Notes: generated from the sequence alone by a model not told the origin. 23,758 bases of DNA from Verrucomicrobiota bacterium (GCA_023443985.1 JAEZSJ010000017.1:1-23758), one strand, 5' to 3'; shown: positions 14,076-21,942, counted from the stretch's first letter. Numbers and translations are program-made.

Positions 14076-14392
14076 GCCTGTGCCGTGAATTCAAATGGCT
14101 CTAGTCCATTTTAAGTTCAAGTGGGCGCCTCCCGACGACGTCTGCCTTCCGATGGACGGCCTGACATTCGCCGCCGGTTCCGGCTCCCGAGGGAGAATTA
14201 TAGGGCCGAGAGCGTGGTAATGAACAACACGAACACTGCAGGGTGCGAGCGAACCGTAGGCCTGCCCGGCCCCTCGTCAAACGGCCATTTTTCCATTTTC
14301 CATCAGCCGGCGAAGGCCGGTCCGCCGGCGGGTCCATCCGCGCGTGCAACCGGGGCCGGCGGCGGTTTGCGCCCCCCGGGATCCCCCGTGCG

Positions 14393-15394
14393 TCAGCGAC
14401 GCCCCGGGGTCTGCAGCGCGGCCCGGTAGTCCTCCACGCCCCGGGCCAAGGCCAGCGCGAGCTTCTGACGCCACACGGGGGTGCCGATCCGCCGGGCCTC
14501 GGCCTCGTTCGAGAGATAGCCGGCCTCGACCAGCACGCCCGGGCAGTCGAGATCCCGCAACACGGCGAAACGTGCGTGCTTGAGCCCGCGGTCGAAGGAC
14601 TGGAGCGAGCCGAGCACGGCCCGGTGCATCCGAAAACCGAGCACGGCGTTCCAGTGGTCGTCGCCGTTGCCGGGGTTCCGATGTTTGTCCTCCGGGCGGG
14701 GCCGATCGCTGCTCGTCGAACGCTGGAATTGTTTGGTGAGGATGTAGGTCTCGCTCCCGGTGACCGCCTTGTTGTCGATCGCGTTGAAGTGGATGCTGAT
14801 GAACAGATCAGCCTTCACCTTCTTCGCGTAGGCCGGCCGCAGCGGCAGCGGGACAAACGTGTCCTTGCGACGGGTGAGCACCACCTGGTAGCCCGCCTTC
14901 TTGAGGAGGCGCTCAAGCCGCAACGCCACATCGAGCGTCATCGCCTTCTCGCGCAGCTTGAGCTTCGCGTTGACCGTGCCGTCGTCCTTTCCGCCGTGCC
15001 CGGGATCGATCACGATCGTGCGGAGACGCGGAGTCGGCCCCGGGATCGCACGCGGGTTGAGGATCGGCAGCAGGAAACGGTCGCGGTCGATCTCGCTGAG
15101 GTAGATCGAGCGCCGGTTCGGGACCGCCGGGGCGCCCAGGAACACGCGCAGCCCGGCGAGATCACAGTCGCGGCTGTCGGCCTCCAGGACCAGGCGGCCC
15201 GCGGCTCCCGTGAGCACCGCCCGCTTCTGCGGGACCGGCCACGAGACGCTCAGGCCGGCCGCGCGCGCCAGCGAGTCGATCGGCTCGTAGTCGGTGCCAT
15301 AGAGCCGCTCGGCCTGCGCCCGGACGCCGGACAGGGCCGGCAGGAGCACCAACAGGCTCCCGACGAGCCACCGGCCGAGCCGCACACGCATCAT
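14393..15394 (-). CDS. N-acetylmuramoyl-L-alanine amidase (Amidase_3, AmiA/B/C-like)
   Basis: A 333-residue zinc amidase that cuts the bond between muramic acid and the stem peptide in peptidoglycan, in the periplasm. An N-terminal signal sequence (about residues 1-26, ending near G-V-R-A-Q-A) is followed by an 85-residue region that may be a targeting or small AMIN-like domain. The catalytic domain starts at about residue 124. Zinc ligands are His133 in VIDPGHGG, Glu149 in LREKAMTLDV and His202 in FISIHFNA; the catalytic glutamate is Glu290 in VLVEAGYLSN. Its start lies 13 bp after the infC stop, so the two are co-transcribed. No Shine-Dalgarno is seen. Tandem ATG codons at 15394 and 15391 make the exact start ambiguous by one residue. 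Confidence 0.92.
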   Translation of the reverse strand: MMRVRLGRWLVGSLLVLLPALSGVRAQAERLYGTDYEPIDSLARAAGLSVSWPVPQKRAVLTGAAGRLVLEADSRDCDLAGLRVFLGAPAVPNRRSIYLSEIDRDRFLLPILNPRAIPGPTPRLRTIVIDPGHGGKDDGTVNAKLKLREKAMTLDVALRLERLLKKAGYQVVLTRRKDTFVPLPLRPAYAKKVKADLFISIHFNAIDNKAVTGSETYILTKQFQRSTSSDRPRPEDKHRNPGNGDDHWNAVLGFRMHRAVLGSLQSFDRGLKHARFAVLRDLDCPGVLVEAGYLSNEAEARRIGTPVWRQKLALALARGVEDYRAALQTPGRR

Positions 15395-15407
15395 CGGGAG
15401 GCGCCGC

Positions 15408-16103
15408 TCACTCGGCGGACGGCCCGGGCTGCGGTGCCGCGGCCGGCTTCGGGGTCAGAGGTTCGGCGTTGAGCCGGAGCTTCCGCTTGTTCGCCGGCAG
15501 GGGCGAGACCATCACCATGATGTTGCGACCGGCCAGCTTGGGCGAGGAGTCCGGATGGCCGACCGAGGAGAGGTCGGCGAGGGCCTTGTTCACCACCTCG
15601 AAGCCGATCTCGGTGTGCGCCATCTCGCGGCCGCGGAACTTCAGGCGCATCTTCACCTTGTTCCCCTCGTGGAGGAAGGTCTCGGCGTGGCGCAGCTTCG
15701 TATTTAGATCGTGGGGATCAATGCGGGCGGTGAGCTCGATCTCCTTGATCTTCGTCGCACCGCTCTTCGAGGACTTCGTCTTCTTGTTCTCCTCGTAGAT
15801 GTACTTGCCGAAATCGAGGATGCGGCAGACGGGCGGGTTGGCGTTGGGCGCCACCTCGACCAGGTCGAGACCGATCTGCTGCGCAAGCTTGTATGCCTGG
15901 TCCGAGGACATCACGCCGAGCTGCTTGCCCTCGGGATCGATGACACGTACCTGAGCCGCCTTGATGCGAAGGTTCCGCCGGATGTGGGCGTAGGGATCGA
16001 TGCTGCGACCCCGGTGTTGATAGCCCGGCCGATGGGGGCCGCTGCTGCTGTTGCTGCTGCTGCCGCCCTGATTGGGGCCGGCGGAGGAAGGAGGTTTCTG
16101 CAT
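15408..16103 (-). CDS. infC: Translation initiation factor IF-3
   Basis: A 231-residue IF-3, which binds the 30S subunit, prevents premature 50S joining and proofreads start codons. The N-terminal domain begins near residue 42 (RRNLRIKAAQVRVIDPEGKQ) and contains LDLVEVAPNANPPVCRILDFGKY; the C-terminal domain contains HDLNTKLRHAETFLHEGNKV and FRGREMAHTEIG. It carries a low-complexity N-terminal extension of about 40 residues rich in Ser, Gly, Asn and Pro, and a Pro/Ala tail of about 20, so it is longer than the usual 180. ATG 16103 is chosen; a TTG sits in frame immediately before it, giving stop-TTG-ATG. The usual downstream partners rpmI and rplT are absent; an amidase follows instead. Upstream, pdxA ends 105 bp away. 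Confidence 0.96.
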   Translation of the reverse strand: MQKPPSSAGPNQGGSSSNSSSGPHRPGYQHRGRSIDPYAHIRRNLRIKAAQVRVIDPEGKQLGVMSSDQAYKLAQQIGLDLVEVAPNANPPVCRILDFGKYIYEENKKTKSSKSGATKIKEIELTARIDPHDLNTKLRHAETFLHEGNKVKMRLKFRGREMAHTEIGFEVVNKALADLSSVGHPDSSPKLAGRNIMVMVSPLPANKRKLRLNAEPLTPKPAAAPQPGPSAE

Positions 16104-16208
16104 CAACTAGTCGGATTTCGTTCGTCTGTAAGGGGAAGTGTCGGCGCTTGTTTGGCCGGTCGGCTTTCCGGTTTCAACCCATTTCTGGCCGCGGTGGCCG
16201 CCATTCCG

Positions 16209-17174
16209 TCATTCGGGCGGACCAAGCCGCCGCTGCGCGCGGGCCAGGCGCTCCGCCATCCGGATGGCCGCGGCAAAGCTTCCGGTCTCCGCCCGGCCCT
16301 GCCCGGCGATGCCGAAGGCCGTGCCATGGTCGGGGCTGGTGCGGACGAACGGCAGTCCGAGGGTAATGTTCACGCTACGGTCGAAATCGACCGCCTTGAG
16401 CGGAGCCAGCCCCTGGTCGTGGTACGCGGCCACCGTGGCGTCGAACTCGCCCTTCAACGCGCGCACGAAGACCGTGTCCCCGGGAAGGGCCTCGCTCACG
16501 CCCGGCACCCGTCGCCGGAGCCGGCGCAGGCAGGCGTTCATCCAGCGCGACTCCTCCTCGCCCAAGAGCCCGTGCTCGCCCGCATGCGGGTTGATGCCGC
16601 AGACTGCGATCCGCGGGCGCGCGAGGCCCTCGGCCCGACAAAGCCAGTCCGCGCGGCGCACGGCCCGGCTCAACCGCGCGGGCGTGAGTTCGCGCGACAC
16701 CGTGCGCAGCGGCACGTGCCAGGTGGCCAGGGCCATCCGGAGTTTGCCGCCCGCAAACATCATCGTCGGCTCCCCGCCCCACCGCTCCGCAAAGAACTCC
16801 GTCTGCCCCACAAAACCGGGCGACACCCGCGCGAGCCACTCCTTGCTCACCGGACCGGTCACCACCGCGTCGAAGTCTCCGTCGACACAGCCCTGTGCCG
16901 AGACCTCCATCGCCGCGAGCGCCACCCGCGCCCCCGCCACCGAAGGGCTTCCGGGCCGGGCCTGGAAGCGGTCGTCGCCGACGGCCACGAGCTGCGCGTT
17001 GCAGCGCCCGTGCAATGTCGCCAGCCACGACTCCGGCCCGAGCAGGGCGACGTGCGCGAGCCGGCGCGGCCGGGCCAATGCCCACCGCGCGACAATTTCA
17101 GGACCGACACCGGCAGGATCGCCGCAGGTGATCGCCAGGACAGGTACACGCCGGGTCGCGGAACTCTTTTTCAT
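16209..17174 (-). CDS. pdxA: 4-hydroxythreonine-4-phosphate dehydrogenase
   Basis: A 321-residue NAD(P)-dependent enzyme of pyridoxal-phosphate synthesis (DXP-dependent route). The N-terminus VLAITCGDPAGVGPEI is the family signature. Metal ligands are His153 (ATWHVPL), His197 (INPHAGE) and His252 (AAYHDQG). Substrate contacts further on are kept: Lys in APLKAV, Asn in SVNITLG and Arg in VRTSPDHGTA. The usual G-H-T-E substrate motif reads G-Q-T-E here (Gln124), a change at a residue that contacts substrate in E. coli PdxA. ATG 17174 is preferred over an in-frame GTG at 17186, which would add four residues. It is divergent from the second histidine kinase and is the first gene of a possible pdxA-infC-amidase run. 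Confidence 0.94.
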   Translation of the reverse strand: MKKSSATRRVPVLAITCGDPAGVGPEIVARWALARPRRLAHVALLGPESWLATLHGRCNAQLVAVGDDRFQARPGSPSVAGARVALAAMEVSAQGCVDGDFDAVVTGPVSKEWLARVSPGFVGQTEFFAERWGGEPTMMFAGGKLRMALATWHVPLRTVSRELTPARLSRAVRRADWLCRAEGLARPRIAVCGINPHAGEHGLLGEEESRWMNACLRRLRRRVPGVSEALPGDTVFVRALKGEFDATVAAYHDQGLAPLKAVDFDRSVNITLGLPFVRTSPDHGTAFGIAGQGRAETGSFAAAIRMAERLARAQRRLGPPE

Positions 17175-17287
17175 GGGGCTTTGCACGCTCGCGACAGGAG
17201 AGCAGAACCGGCCCCGCGCCGCAACCGCCGGCTGCCTTCCGCCCTCGCCTTCTCGTTTTGAGTTTCCCTGCAGGCCGGCACGTCCGC

Positions 17288-17293
17288 TACAAG
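17288..17293 (+). promoter_or_regulatory. Possible -10 element of the second histidine kinase gene
   Basis: TACAAG ends 6 nt before the ATG at 17300. The spacing fits a leaderless transcript, as seen for the 136-aa gene. No good -35 element accompanies it, so support is weak. Confidence 0.25.
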
Positions 17294-17299
17294 CCCCCC

Positions 17300-19255
17300 A
17301 TGGGTTCGGGATTCACTCACTCCTACCTCCACGCAACCTTGTTGGTGTCACTCCTGTCGGTCTGGGTTCTGGTGGGGCTGTTCTACTACCTCAATCGCTA
17401 CACGAAGCGGGACTATTTCACGATCTGGACGGCCGCCTGGCTCTCCTACGCGCTGTGGCTCACCCTCGGTCTGACCTGGCCGACCACCGATCTGACCTCG
17501 CTCAACGCCATGCTGCGCCAGAGCTGCGTCGCGATCTCCGCCGCCTTCCTGCTCTGGGGCACGCTGCGCTTCCTCGAGATCGCGGTCCGCCAGTCGCTCT
17601 TCGGATTGTTCATGCTGTTCCTCGTCGTCTGGACGTTTGCGATACCGCATGTCGCCGCCAACGCGCTGCAGATCCAGCTGCCGGTGTTCCTCCTGCTGGG
17701 CGCGGGGAGCGCCTTCGCCGGCACGTGCTTCTACCGGCTGCGGCGCAAGCTGCCGTACGTCGGCGCCGGCATGCTGGCCCTGGGCTTCTTCCTCTGGGGC
17801 TTATACCTCGCGGTGTATCCGGTCGCCCAGCGCTATCCGGACCTGCACGCCGTGTCCTACCTCGTAGCCGCCGTCCTGCAGCTGTTCATCGCCGTCAGCA
17901 TGATCGTCCTGGTGCTCGAGGAGGTGCGGCACAAGACCGAGCGGGTCCTCGCCGAGATCGCCGAGATCCGCACCGAGAAGGAACAGCTCCGCGCCAAGGT
18001 GCTCTCCAGCGAGGAGCTCGTGCGCCGCATGTACGACCAGGTGCGGCTCACCGAGGGCGTCCAGCGCGCCTACGACGAGCTCCGCCGCACCCAGCAGCTC
18101 GTCGTGCAACAGGAACGCCTCCGCGCGCTCGGCCAGATGGCCAGCGGCATCGCGCATGACATCAACAACGCCCTCAGCCCGATCTCCGCGTACTCGGAAC
18201 TGCTCACCCACACCCTTCCCTCGCCCTCCGAGGAGACCCGCCGCTATCTCGGCCTGATCCACAACGCCGCGCGCGATGTCGCCCAGATCGTCGGCCGGAT
18301 GCGCGAGTTCTACCGCCCCCGCCATCCTGCGGAGCGTCTCGTCGCCATCGCCCTGCCGAAGCTGCTCGCCGAGGTCACCGACATGACCCGGCCGCGGTGG
18401 CGCGACGACGCCCAGCGCCTCGGCATCCCCATCGAGGTGCGGGTGCGGCCCGGCCCGCCGCTGCCCGAGCTCGTCGGCGACCCGGCCGAGATCCGCGAGG
18501 CGTTGGTCAACCTCGTCTTCAACGCCGTCGACGCCCTCCCCCGCGGCGGCGTCGTGGAACTCGGCGCCATGCTCCAACCCTGGGTCGGCGACAACGGATC
18601 CGCCCCGGGGCGCCGCATCGTGCTCCAGGTGCGCGACAACGGCGTCGGCATGAGCGAGGAGACCCGCCGCCGCTGCCTCGAGCCGTTCTTCACCACCAAG
18701 GCCCAGCGCGGCACCGGCCTCGGGCTCGCCATGGTCTACGGCATGATGCAGCGCCACGATGGCTCCATCGAGATCGACAGCGCGCCCGACTGCGGCACCA
18801 CCATCCGCCTCATCTTCCCCGAGAAGACGCCGTCCCACGACCCCGAGCCCGCCCCCAACATCGGCCCCGCAACCGCCGGTCGCCCGCTGCGCATCCTCTG
18901 CATCGACGACGAGCCCAAGGTCCGCGACCTGCTCGCCGATTGCCTCGGCCGCTTCGGCCACAACGTGGCCGTGGCCGGCGACGGGCCGCACGGCCTCGCA
19001 ATGTTCCGCACCGCCCTGCAGAGCCAGGAGCCCTACGAACTCGTGCTCACCGACCTCGGCATGCCCGAACTCGACGGCTCCCAGGTCGCCAAGGAGATCA
19101 AGGCGAGCTCCCCCGGCACCCCCGTCGTGATGATGACCGGCTGGGGCGCCCCGCCCGGCCCTGCGGGCGGCGAACCGTCGCCGGTCGATGCCGTGCTCGG
19201 CAAACCCCCGAAGCTCGAGGAACTCGTCGCCACGATCCGGCGACTCTCGAACTGA
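17300..19255 (+). CDS. Hybrid histidine kinase with a seven-helix membrane sensor domain and a C-terminal receiver
   Basis: A 651-residue membrane kinase. About seven hydrophobic helices span residues 10-207, with short loops and no large periplasmic domain, so it probably senses a membrane-embedded or small ligand. A coiled-coil linker (about 208-275) leads to HisKA with His286 in ASGIAHDINNALSP. The ATPase domain has NLVFNAVDALP, VRDNGVGM, EPFFTTK and RGTGLGLAMVYG. The receiver (about 529-648) shows D536-D537, acceptor Asp585 in LTDLGMPE and Lys635 in LGKPPK. A Pro-rich linker (511-528) separates the kinase from the receiver. ATG 17300 is chosen because the first helix starts soon after it; the frame stays open to 17258. 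No partner regulator is adjacent. It converges with lpxA, 15 bp between stops. Confidence 0.92.
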   Translation: MGSGFTHSYLHATLLVSLLSVWVLVGLFYYLNRYTKRDYFTIWTAAWLSYALWLTLGLTWPTTDLTSLNAMLRQSCVAISAAFLLWGTLRFLEIAVRQSLFGLFMLFLVVWTFAIPHVAANALQIQLPVFLLLGAGSAFAGTCFYRLRRKLPYVGAGMLALGFFLWGLYLAVYPVAQRYPDLHAVSYLVAAVLQLFIAVSMIVLVLEEVRHKTERVLAEIAEIRTEKEQLRAKVLSSEELVRRMYDQVRLTEGVQRAYDELRRTQQLVVQQERLRALGQMASGIAHDINNALSPISAYSELLTHTLPSPSEETRRYLGLIHNAARDVAQIVGRMREFYRPRHPAERLVAIALPKLLAEVTDMTRPRWRDDAQRLGIPIEVRVRPGPPLPELVGDPAEIREALVNLVFNAVDALPRGGVVELGAMLQPWVGDNGSAPGRRIVLQVRDNGVGMSEETRRRCLEPFFTTKAQRGTGLGLAMVYGMMQRHDGSIEIDSAPDCGTTIRLIFPEKTPSHDPEPAPNIGPATAGRPLRILCIDDEPKVRDLLADCLGRFGHNVAVAGDGPHGLAMFRTALQSQEPYELVLTDLGMPELDGSQVAKEIKASSPGTPVVMMTGWGAPPGPAGGEPSPVDAVLGKPPKLEELVATIRRLSN

Positions 19256-19270
19256 GCCCGGCGGCCGCGG

Positions 19271-20035
19271 TCAGGGGGTGTCGCCCGCGGGGTCGGCCTC
19301 CGCAGCCCGGCGCGCCCGCGAAAAGCCGCGTTTGCCCGCGGTGAAGAACTCGAGGAACCCGCGCGCCTCGGCGCTCCCGAACCGGCCGGAGGCGAGCGCC
19401 TCGGCGGCGAGGGCCCGGATGTTGCCCGGCGTGAAGTAGACCGAGCGAAACGCCTCCTTGAGCTCGCGGATCGCCGCGCGCGCGACCCCGCGGCGTTTCA
19501 GCCCGATCAGGTTGAGCCCGATCACCTCGTTGCGCTCCGCCGCCATCGCGTAGGGCGGCACGTCGAGCGCCATCCGCGCCCCGCCGCTGATGATCGCTCC
19601 CTCGCCGATCCGTCCGAACTGGTGGAACTTCGCCGAGCCGCCGAGGAAGCACCGGTCGCCCACGTGCACGTGGCCGCCGAGCAGCGCCGCGTTTGCGATC
19701 ACGACCTCGTCGCCCACGACGCAGTCGTGCGCCACATGGCTCGCCGCCATCAGAAAGCACCGCTCGCCGATGACCGTGGCCGCGCCGGCTTTCGTCGAAC
19801 GGTTCACCGTCACGTGCTCGCGCACCGTGGTGCCGTTCCCGATCCGCACCCCCGAGGGTGTCGCGGGATCGAACCGCAGGTCCTGCGGATCACCGCCGAC
19901 GACGGCGAACGGGTGCACCGTCACGCGGTCGCCCAGCACCGTGCCGGTCTTGAGGACCGCATACGCCTGAATCGTGCAGTCGGACCCGAGTTCGACGCCA
20001 TCCTCGATGATGGCGGTGGGATGGATTTGGCTCAT
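19271..20035 (-). CDS. lpxA: UDP-N-acetylglucosamine acyltransferase LpxA, one coil short
   Basis: A 254-residue left-handed beta-helix acyltransferase that adds the first 3-hydroxyacyl chain in lipid A synthesis. It opens SQIHPTAIIEDGVELGSDC and shows hexapeptide repeats throughout. The catalytic region SHVAHDCVVG has His100 and His103, matching E. coli His122 and His125. Further matches are AKFHQFGRIGEGA, DVPPYAMA and GLNLIGLKRRG, and the C-terminal helical domain ends in FTAGKRGFSRARR. Between HPTAI and the QDL motif it is 18 residues shorter than E. coli LpxA, which is exactly one three-hexapeptide coil. It lies 27 bp after the 200-aa gene and is the last gene of the aroB cluster. No other lpx gene is nearby. 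A related acyltransferase is possible but less likely. Confidence 0.88.
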   Translation of the reverse strand: MSQIHPTAIIEDGVELGSDCTIQAYAVLKTGTVLGDRVTVHPFAVVGGDPQDLRFDPATPSGVRIGNGTTVREHVTVNRSTKAGAATVIGERCFLMAASHVAHDCVVGDEVVIANAALLGGHVHVGDRCFLGGSAKFHQFGRIGEGAIISGGARMALDVPPYAMAAERNEVIGLNLIGLKRRGVARAAIRELKEAFRSVYFTPGNIRALAAEALASGRFGSAEARGFLEFFTAGKRGFSRARRAAEADPAGDTP

Positions 20036-20062
20036 GAAAACGGGCCGGCGCGGCGGCGGCGC

Positions 20063-20665
20063 TCAGCGCTTGAACAGGTCGAGCTGCGGATCCTTCAGCA
20101 GATCGTAGTTCTTCAGGAGACGAATAACCTGCAGCGTATCCGACTTCCTGTAACTCTTGTTGATCTCCACCTTGTCGATCAGGTCGATCAGCAGCGAGCG
20201 GAACGACAGGATCGCGTCGACCCCCTTCTCCTGGAGCAGCTTCACGCTCTCGCTCTTGAAGGGGTCCGCGGTCGGCAGGCCCGGCAGGACGAGGATCTTG
20301 AGCAGATCCTTCGGCGTGCCCGGCTCGTTCTCGTCCGGGAAATATCGCTCCACCTCCTTGATGACCTCCTCCTGCACGAAGCGGAAGATGTCGGGGTTGC
20401 TCTTCAGCGTGTTCGGCGTGAACCGATCGGTGTGCCAGGCCTTGATCGCCACGACCGCGCGGTGCACCTTCGGCAGCTCCGTGCCGAAGAGGAAGAAGTC
20501 CGGCCGGCCCGCGCCCTTCTGCCACGCGGGATTCACGACCAGCAAATCGATCTCCTCGTCGTCGGTCTTCTTGCGCGCGGTCACCTGGTACTTGCGAACC
20601 TGACGGACGAAAAATCCGTTCTGCTCGAAGTACTCGCGGACAATCTCCTCGTCGATGGCGGCCAT
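20063..20665 (-). CDS. Hypothetical protein, 200 aa, possible degenerate nuclease-like fold
   Basis: I do not recognise a named family. The protein is soluble with no signal peptide. Residues 1-80 alternate helix and strand: IVREYFEQNGFFVRQVRKYQ, then EEIDLLVVNP with Asp40, then RPDFFLFG and AVVAIKAWHT with Lys75. That order (helix, D on a first strand, x-I-K on a second) recalls PD-(D/E)xK nucleases, but the acidic residue expected two before the lysine is Ala73, so catalysis is doubtful. The second half is acidic and helical (VQEEVIKEVERYFPDENEP) and ends QLDLFKR. It sits 47 bp after aroB and 27 bp before lpxA, so it is probably in the same operon. The natural composition and tight packing make a real gene very likely. 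Confidence 0.8.
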   Translation of the reverse strand: MAAIDEEIVREYFEQNGFFVRQVRKYQVTARKKTDDEEIDLLVVNPAWQKGAGRPDFFLFGTELPKVHRAVVAIKAWHTDRFTPNTLKSNPDIFRFVQEEVIKEVERYFPDENEPGTPKDLLKILVLPGLPTADPFKSESVKLLQEKGVDAILSFRSLLIDLIDKVEINKSYRKSDTLQVIRLLKNYDLLKDPQLDLFKR

Positions 20666-20712
20666 GCGTGGTCGGCACTGTGACGGTTCGGCGACGCCCC
20701 GGCAAGGGCCGT

Positions 20713-21801
20713 TCAGACGGCCCCCACCTCGCGCCAGACCGTTTCAACCAGCTCCACGGGCACATCGTCCTTGGTCTGCGCCTCGCCGATCGCGGCGAGC
20801 ACCACGAAACGCAGTTTGCCCGCACGCACCTTCTTGTCGCGCTGCATCGCCGCCATCAGCGCCGGAAGCTCCAGCGCCGGCTCGAGCCGGACCGGCAGCC
20901 GATGTGCCGCCACGACGCGCTCGATCTCGGCCGCCGCGCCGGCGCCGAGCAGCCCGAGACGCTCCGAGAGCCGCGCCGCCGCCGCCAGGCCGAGGCCCAC
21001 CGCCTCGCCGTGCAGGTAGCGTTTGTAGCCGGTCACCTGTTCCACCGCGTGGCCGAAGGTGTGTCCGAGATTGAGCAGCGCGCGGCCGCCGGAGGCCGCG
21101 GTTTCGCGTTCGTCCTCCTGCACCACCGCCGCCTTCAGCGCGCAACACTGGCGCACGATCGCCGCGGTGCGCGGGTCGGTCGCCGCCACCAGCGGCCTGG
21201 CCGCCAGCTCCGCATGCAGCGCCTGGTCGCCAAGAAGTCCATACTTGACGATCTCCGCCGCGCCGGCGGCGAACTCCCGCGGGGGCAGCGTCGCGAGAAA
21301 CCCCGTGTCGATGTACACCGCGCGCGGCTGGTGGAACGCCCCGACGAGGTTCTTGCCGGCGGCGAGATTGATCCCCGTCTTCCCGCCCACCGAGCTGTCG
21401 ACCATCGCCAGGAGCGTCGTCGGCACCTGCACGAAATCGACGCCGCGCAGGAACGACGCCGCGGCGAAGCCCACCAGGTCGCCGATCACGCCGCCGCCCA
21501 CCGCCGCCACGACCGCACCGCGGTCGAGCCGTTGCGTCGCCAGAAACTCCAGCACCTGCCCGAACACCCCGACCGTCTTGCTTCCTTCGCCGGCCGGCAC
21601 GCTCATGGTCGGGCAGTCCGGAAACGCCGTGGCGAGCCATTGCGGATGCAGGGCGGCGACCGACTCGTCGGCGACCACGGCGACCTTCCGACCGTGGTTG
21701 CGCCACTCCGCAACTTGTCCGCCCACGGCGGCGGCCAACCCCATCCCCAGACGGATCGGATAACTGCGTTCCTCCAGATCGACGCGAAGCTCGGATAACA
21801 T
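20713..21801 (-). CDS. aroB: 3-dehydroquinate synthase
   Basis: A 362-residue NAD- and zinc-dependent enzyme that converts DAHP to 3-dehydroquinate, step two of the shikimate pathway. Motifs seen are the NAD-binding GGGVIGDLVGFAAASFLRG, VPTTLLAMVDSSVGGKTGIN with the catalytic Lys, and LVGAFHQPRAVYID. Metal ligands are the Glu in AAEIVKYGLL and the His residues in LNLGHTFGHAVE and YLHGEAVGLG. Length is standard. ATG 21801 (MLSELRVDL) is chosen over a TTG four codons upstream. It heads the minus-strand cluster aroB - 200-aa gene - lpxA and is divergent from the TonB-dependent receptor, with 158 bp between starts. Confidence 0.96.
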   Translation of the reverse strand: MLSELRVDLEERSYPIRLGMGLAAAVGGQVAEWRNHGRKVAVVADESVAALHPQWLATAFPDCPTMSVPAGEGSKTVGVFGQVLEFLATQRLDRGAVVAAVGGGVIGDLVGFAAASFLRGVDFVQVPTTLLAMVDSSVGGKTGINLAAGKNLVGAFHQPRAVYIDTGFLATLPPREFAAGAAEIVKYGLLGDQALHAELAARPLVAATDPRTAAIVRQCCALKAAVVQEDERETAASGGRALLNLGHTFGHAVEQVTGYKRYLHGEAVGLGLAAAARLSERLGLLGAGAAAEIERVVAAHRLPVRLEPALELPALMAAMQRDKKVRAGKLRFVVLAAIGEAQTKDDVPVELVETVWREVGAV

Positions 21802-21862
21802 GGCGTGGATCAACAGCTAAAGGCCACCGGGCGTCAATCTCGCGCTGTGACACACGGCTTAA

Positions 21863-21942
21863 TTGCGACGCTTTCTCATTTTCGGACTTGTCTCTTGCGA
21901 CTCTGTCGCATTCCTCACGCCCGCTCTTGCGACCGTTTCTCA
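21863..21942 (+). repeat. Three TTGCGAC repeats at 32-bp period upstream of the TonB-dependent receptor, probable regulator sites
   Basis: TTGCGAC occurs at 21863, 21895 and 21927, exactly 32 bp apart. The first and third copies agree over 14 of 16 bp (TTGCGACGCTTTCTCA against TTGCGACCGTTTCTCA). The middle copy forms a perfect 15-bp palindrome, TGCGACTCTGTCGCA (21896-21910). About three helical turns separate the copies, so bound proteins would face the same side of the DNA. Function is inferred from position and symmetry. Confidence 0.5.

Larger units (their letters stand above)
13983..14392. other. 410-bp intergenic region without a supported gene
   Basis: This is the longest stretch without a gene here. 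It holds the promoter of the 136-aa gene, the palindromic element at 14020-14075, and a small inverted repeat AAATGG-N7-CCATTT at 14093-14111 in a locally AT-richer patch. Two further AT-richer patches (about 14195-14235 and 14285-14310) lie before the end of the amidase gene. Short open frames in it have implausible compositions. I see no tRNA or known RNA. Confidence 0.6.

Noticed and set aside
14101..14349. An 82-codon minus-strand frame in the gap before the 136-aa gene.
   Set aside because: Its composition is implausible (Arg/Pro/Cys-rich, no structure) and it has no start context; probably not coding.
19864..19880. GGGATCGAACCG resembles a reverse-strand tRNA T-arm.
   Set aside because: It lies inside lpxA coding sequence (the region encoding RFDPAT) with no cloverleaf around it.
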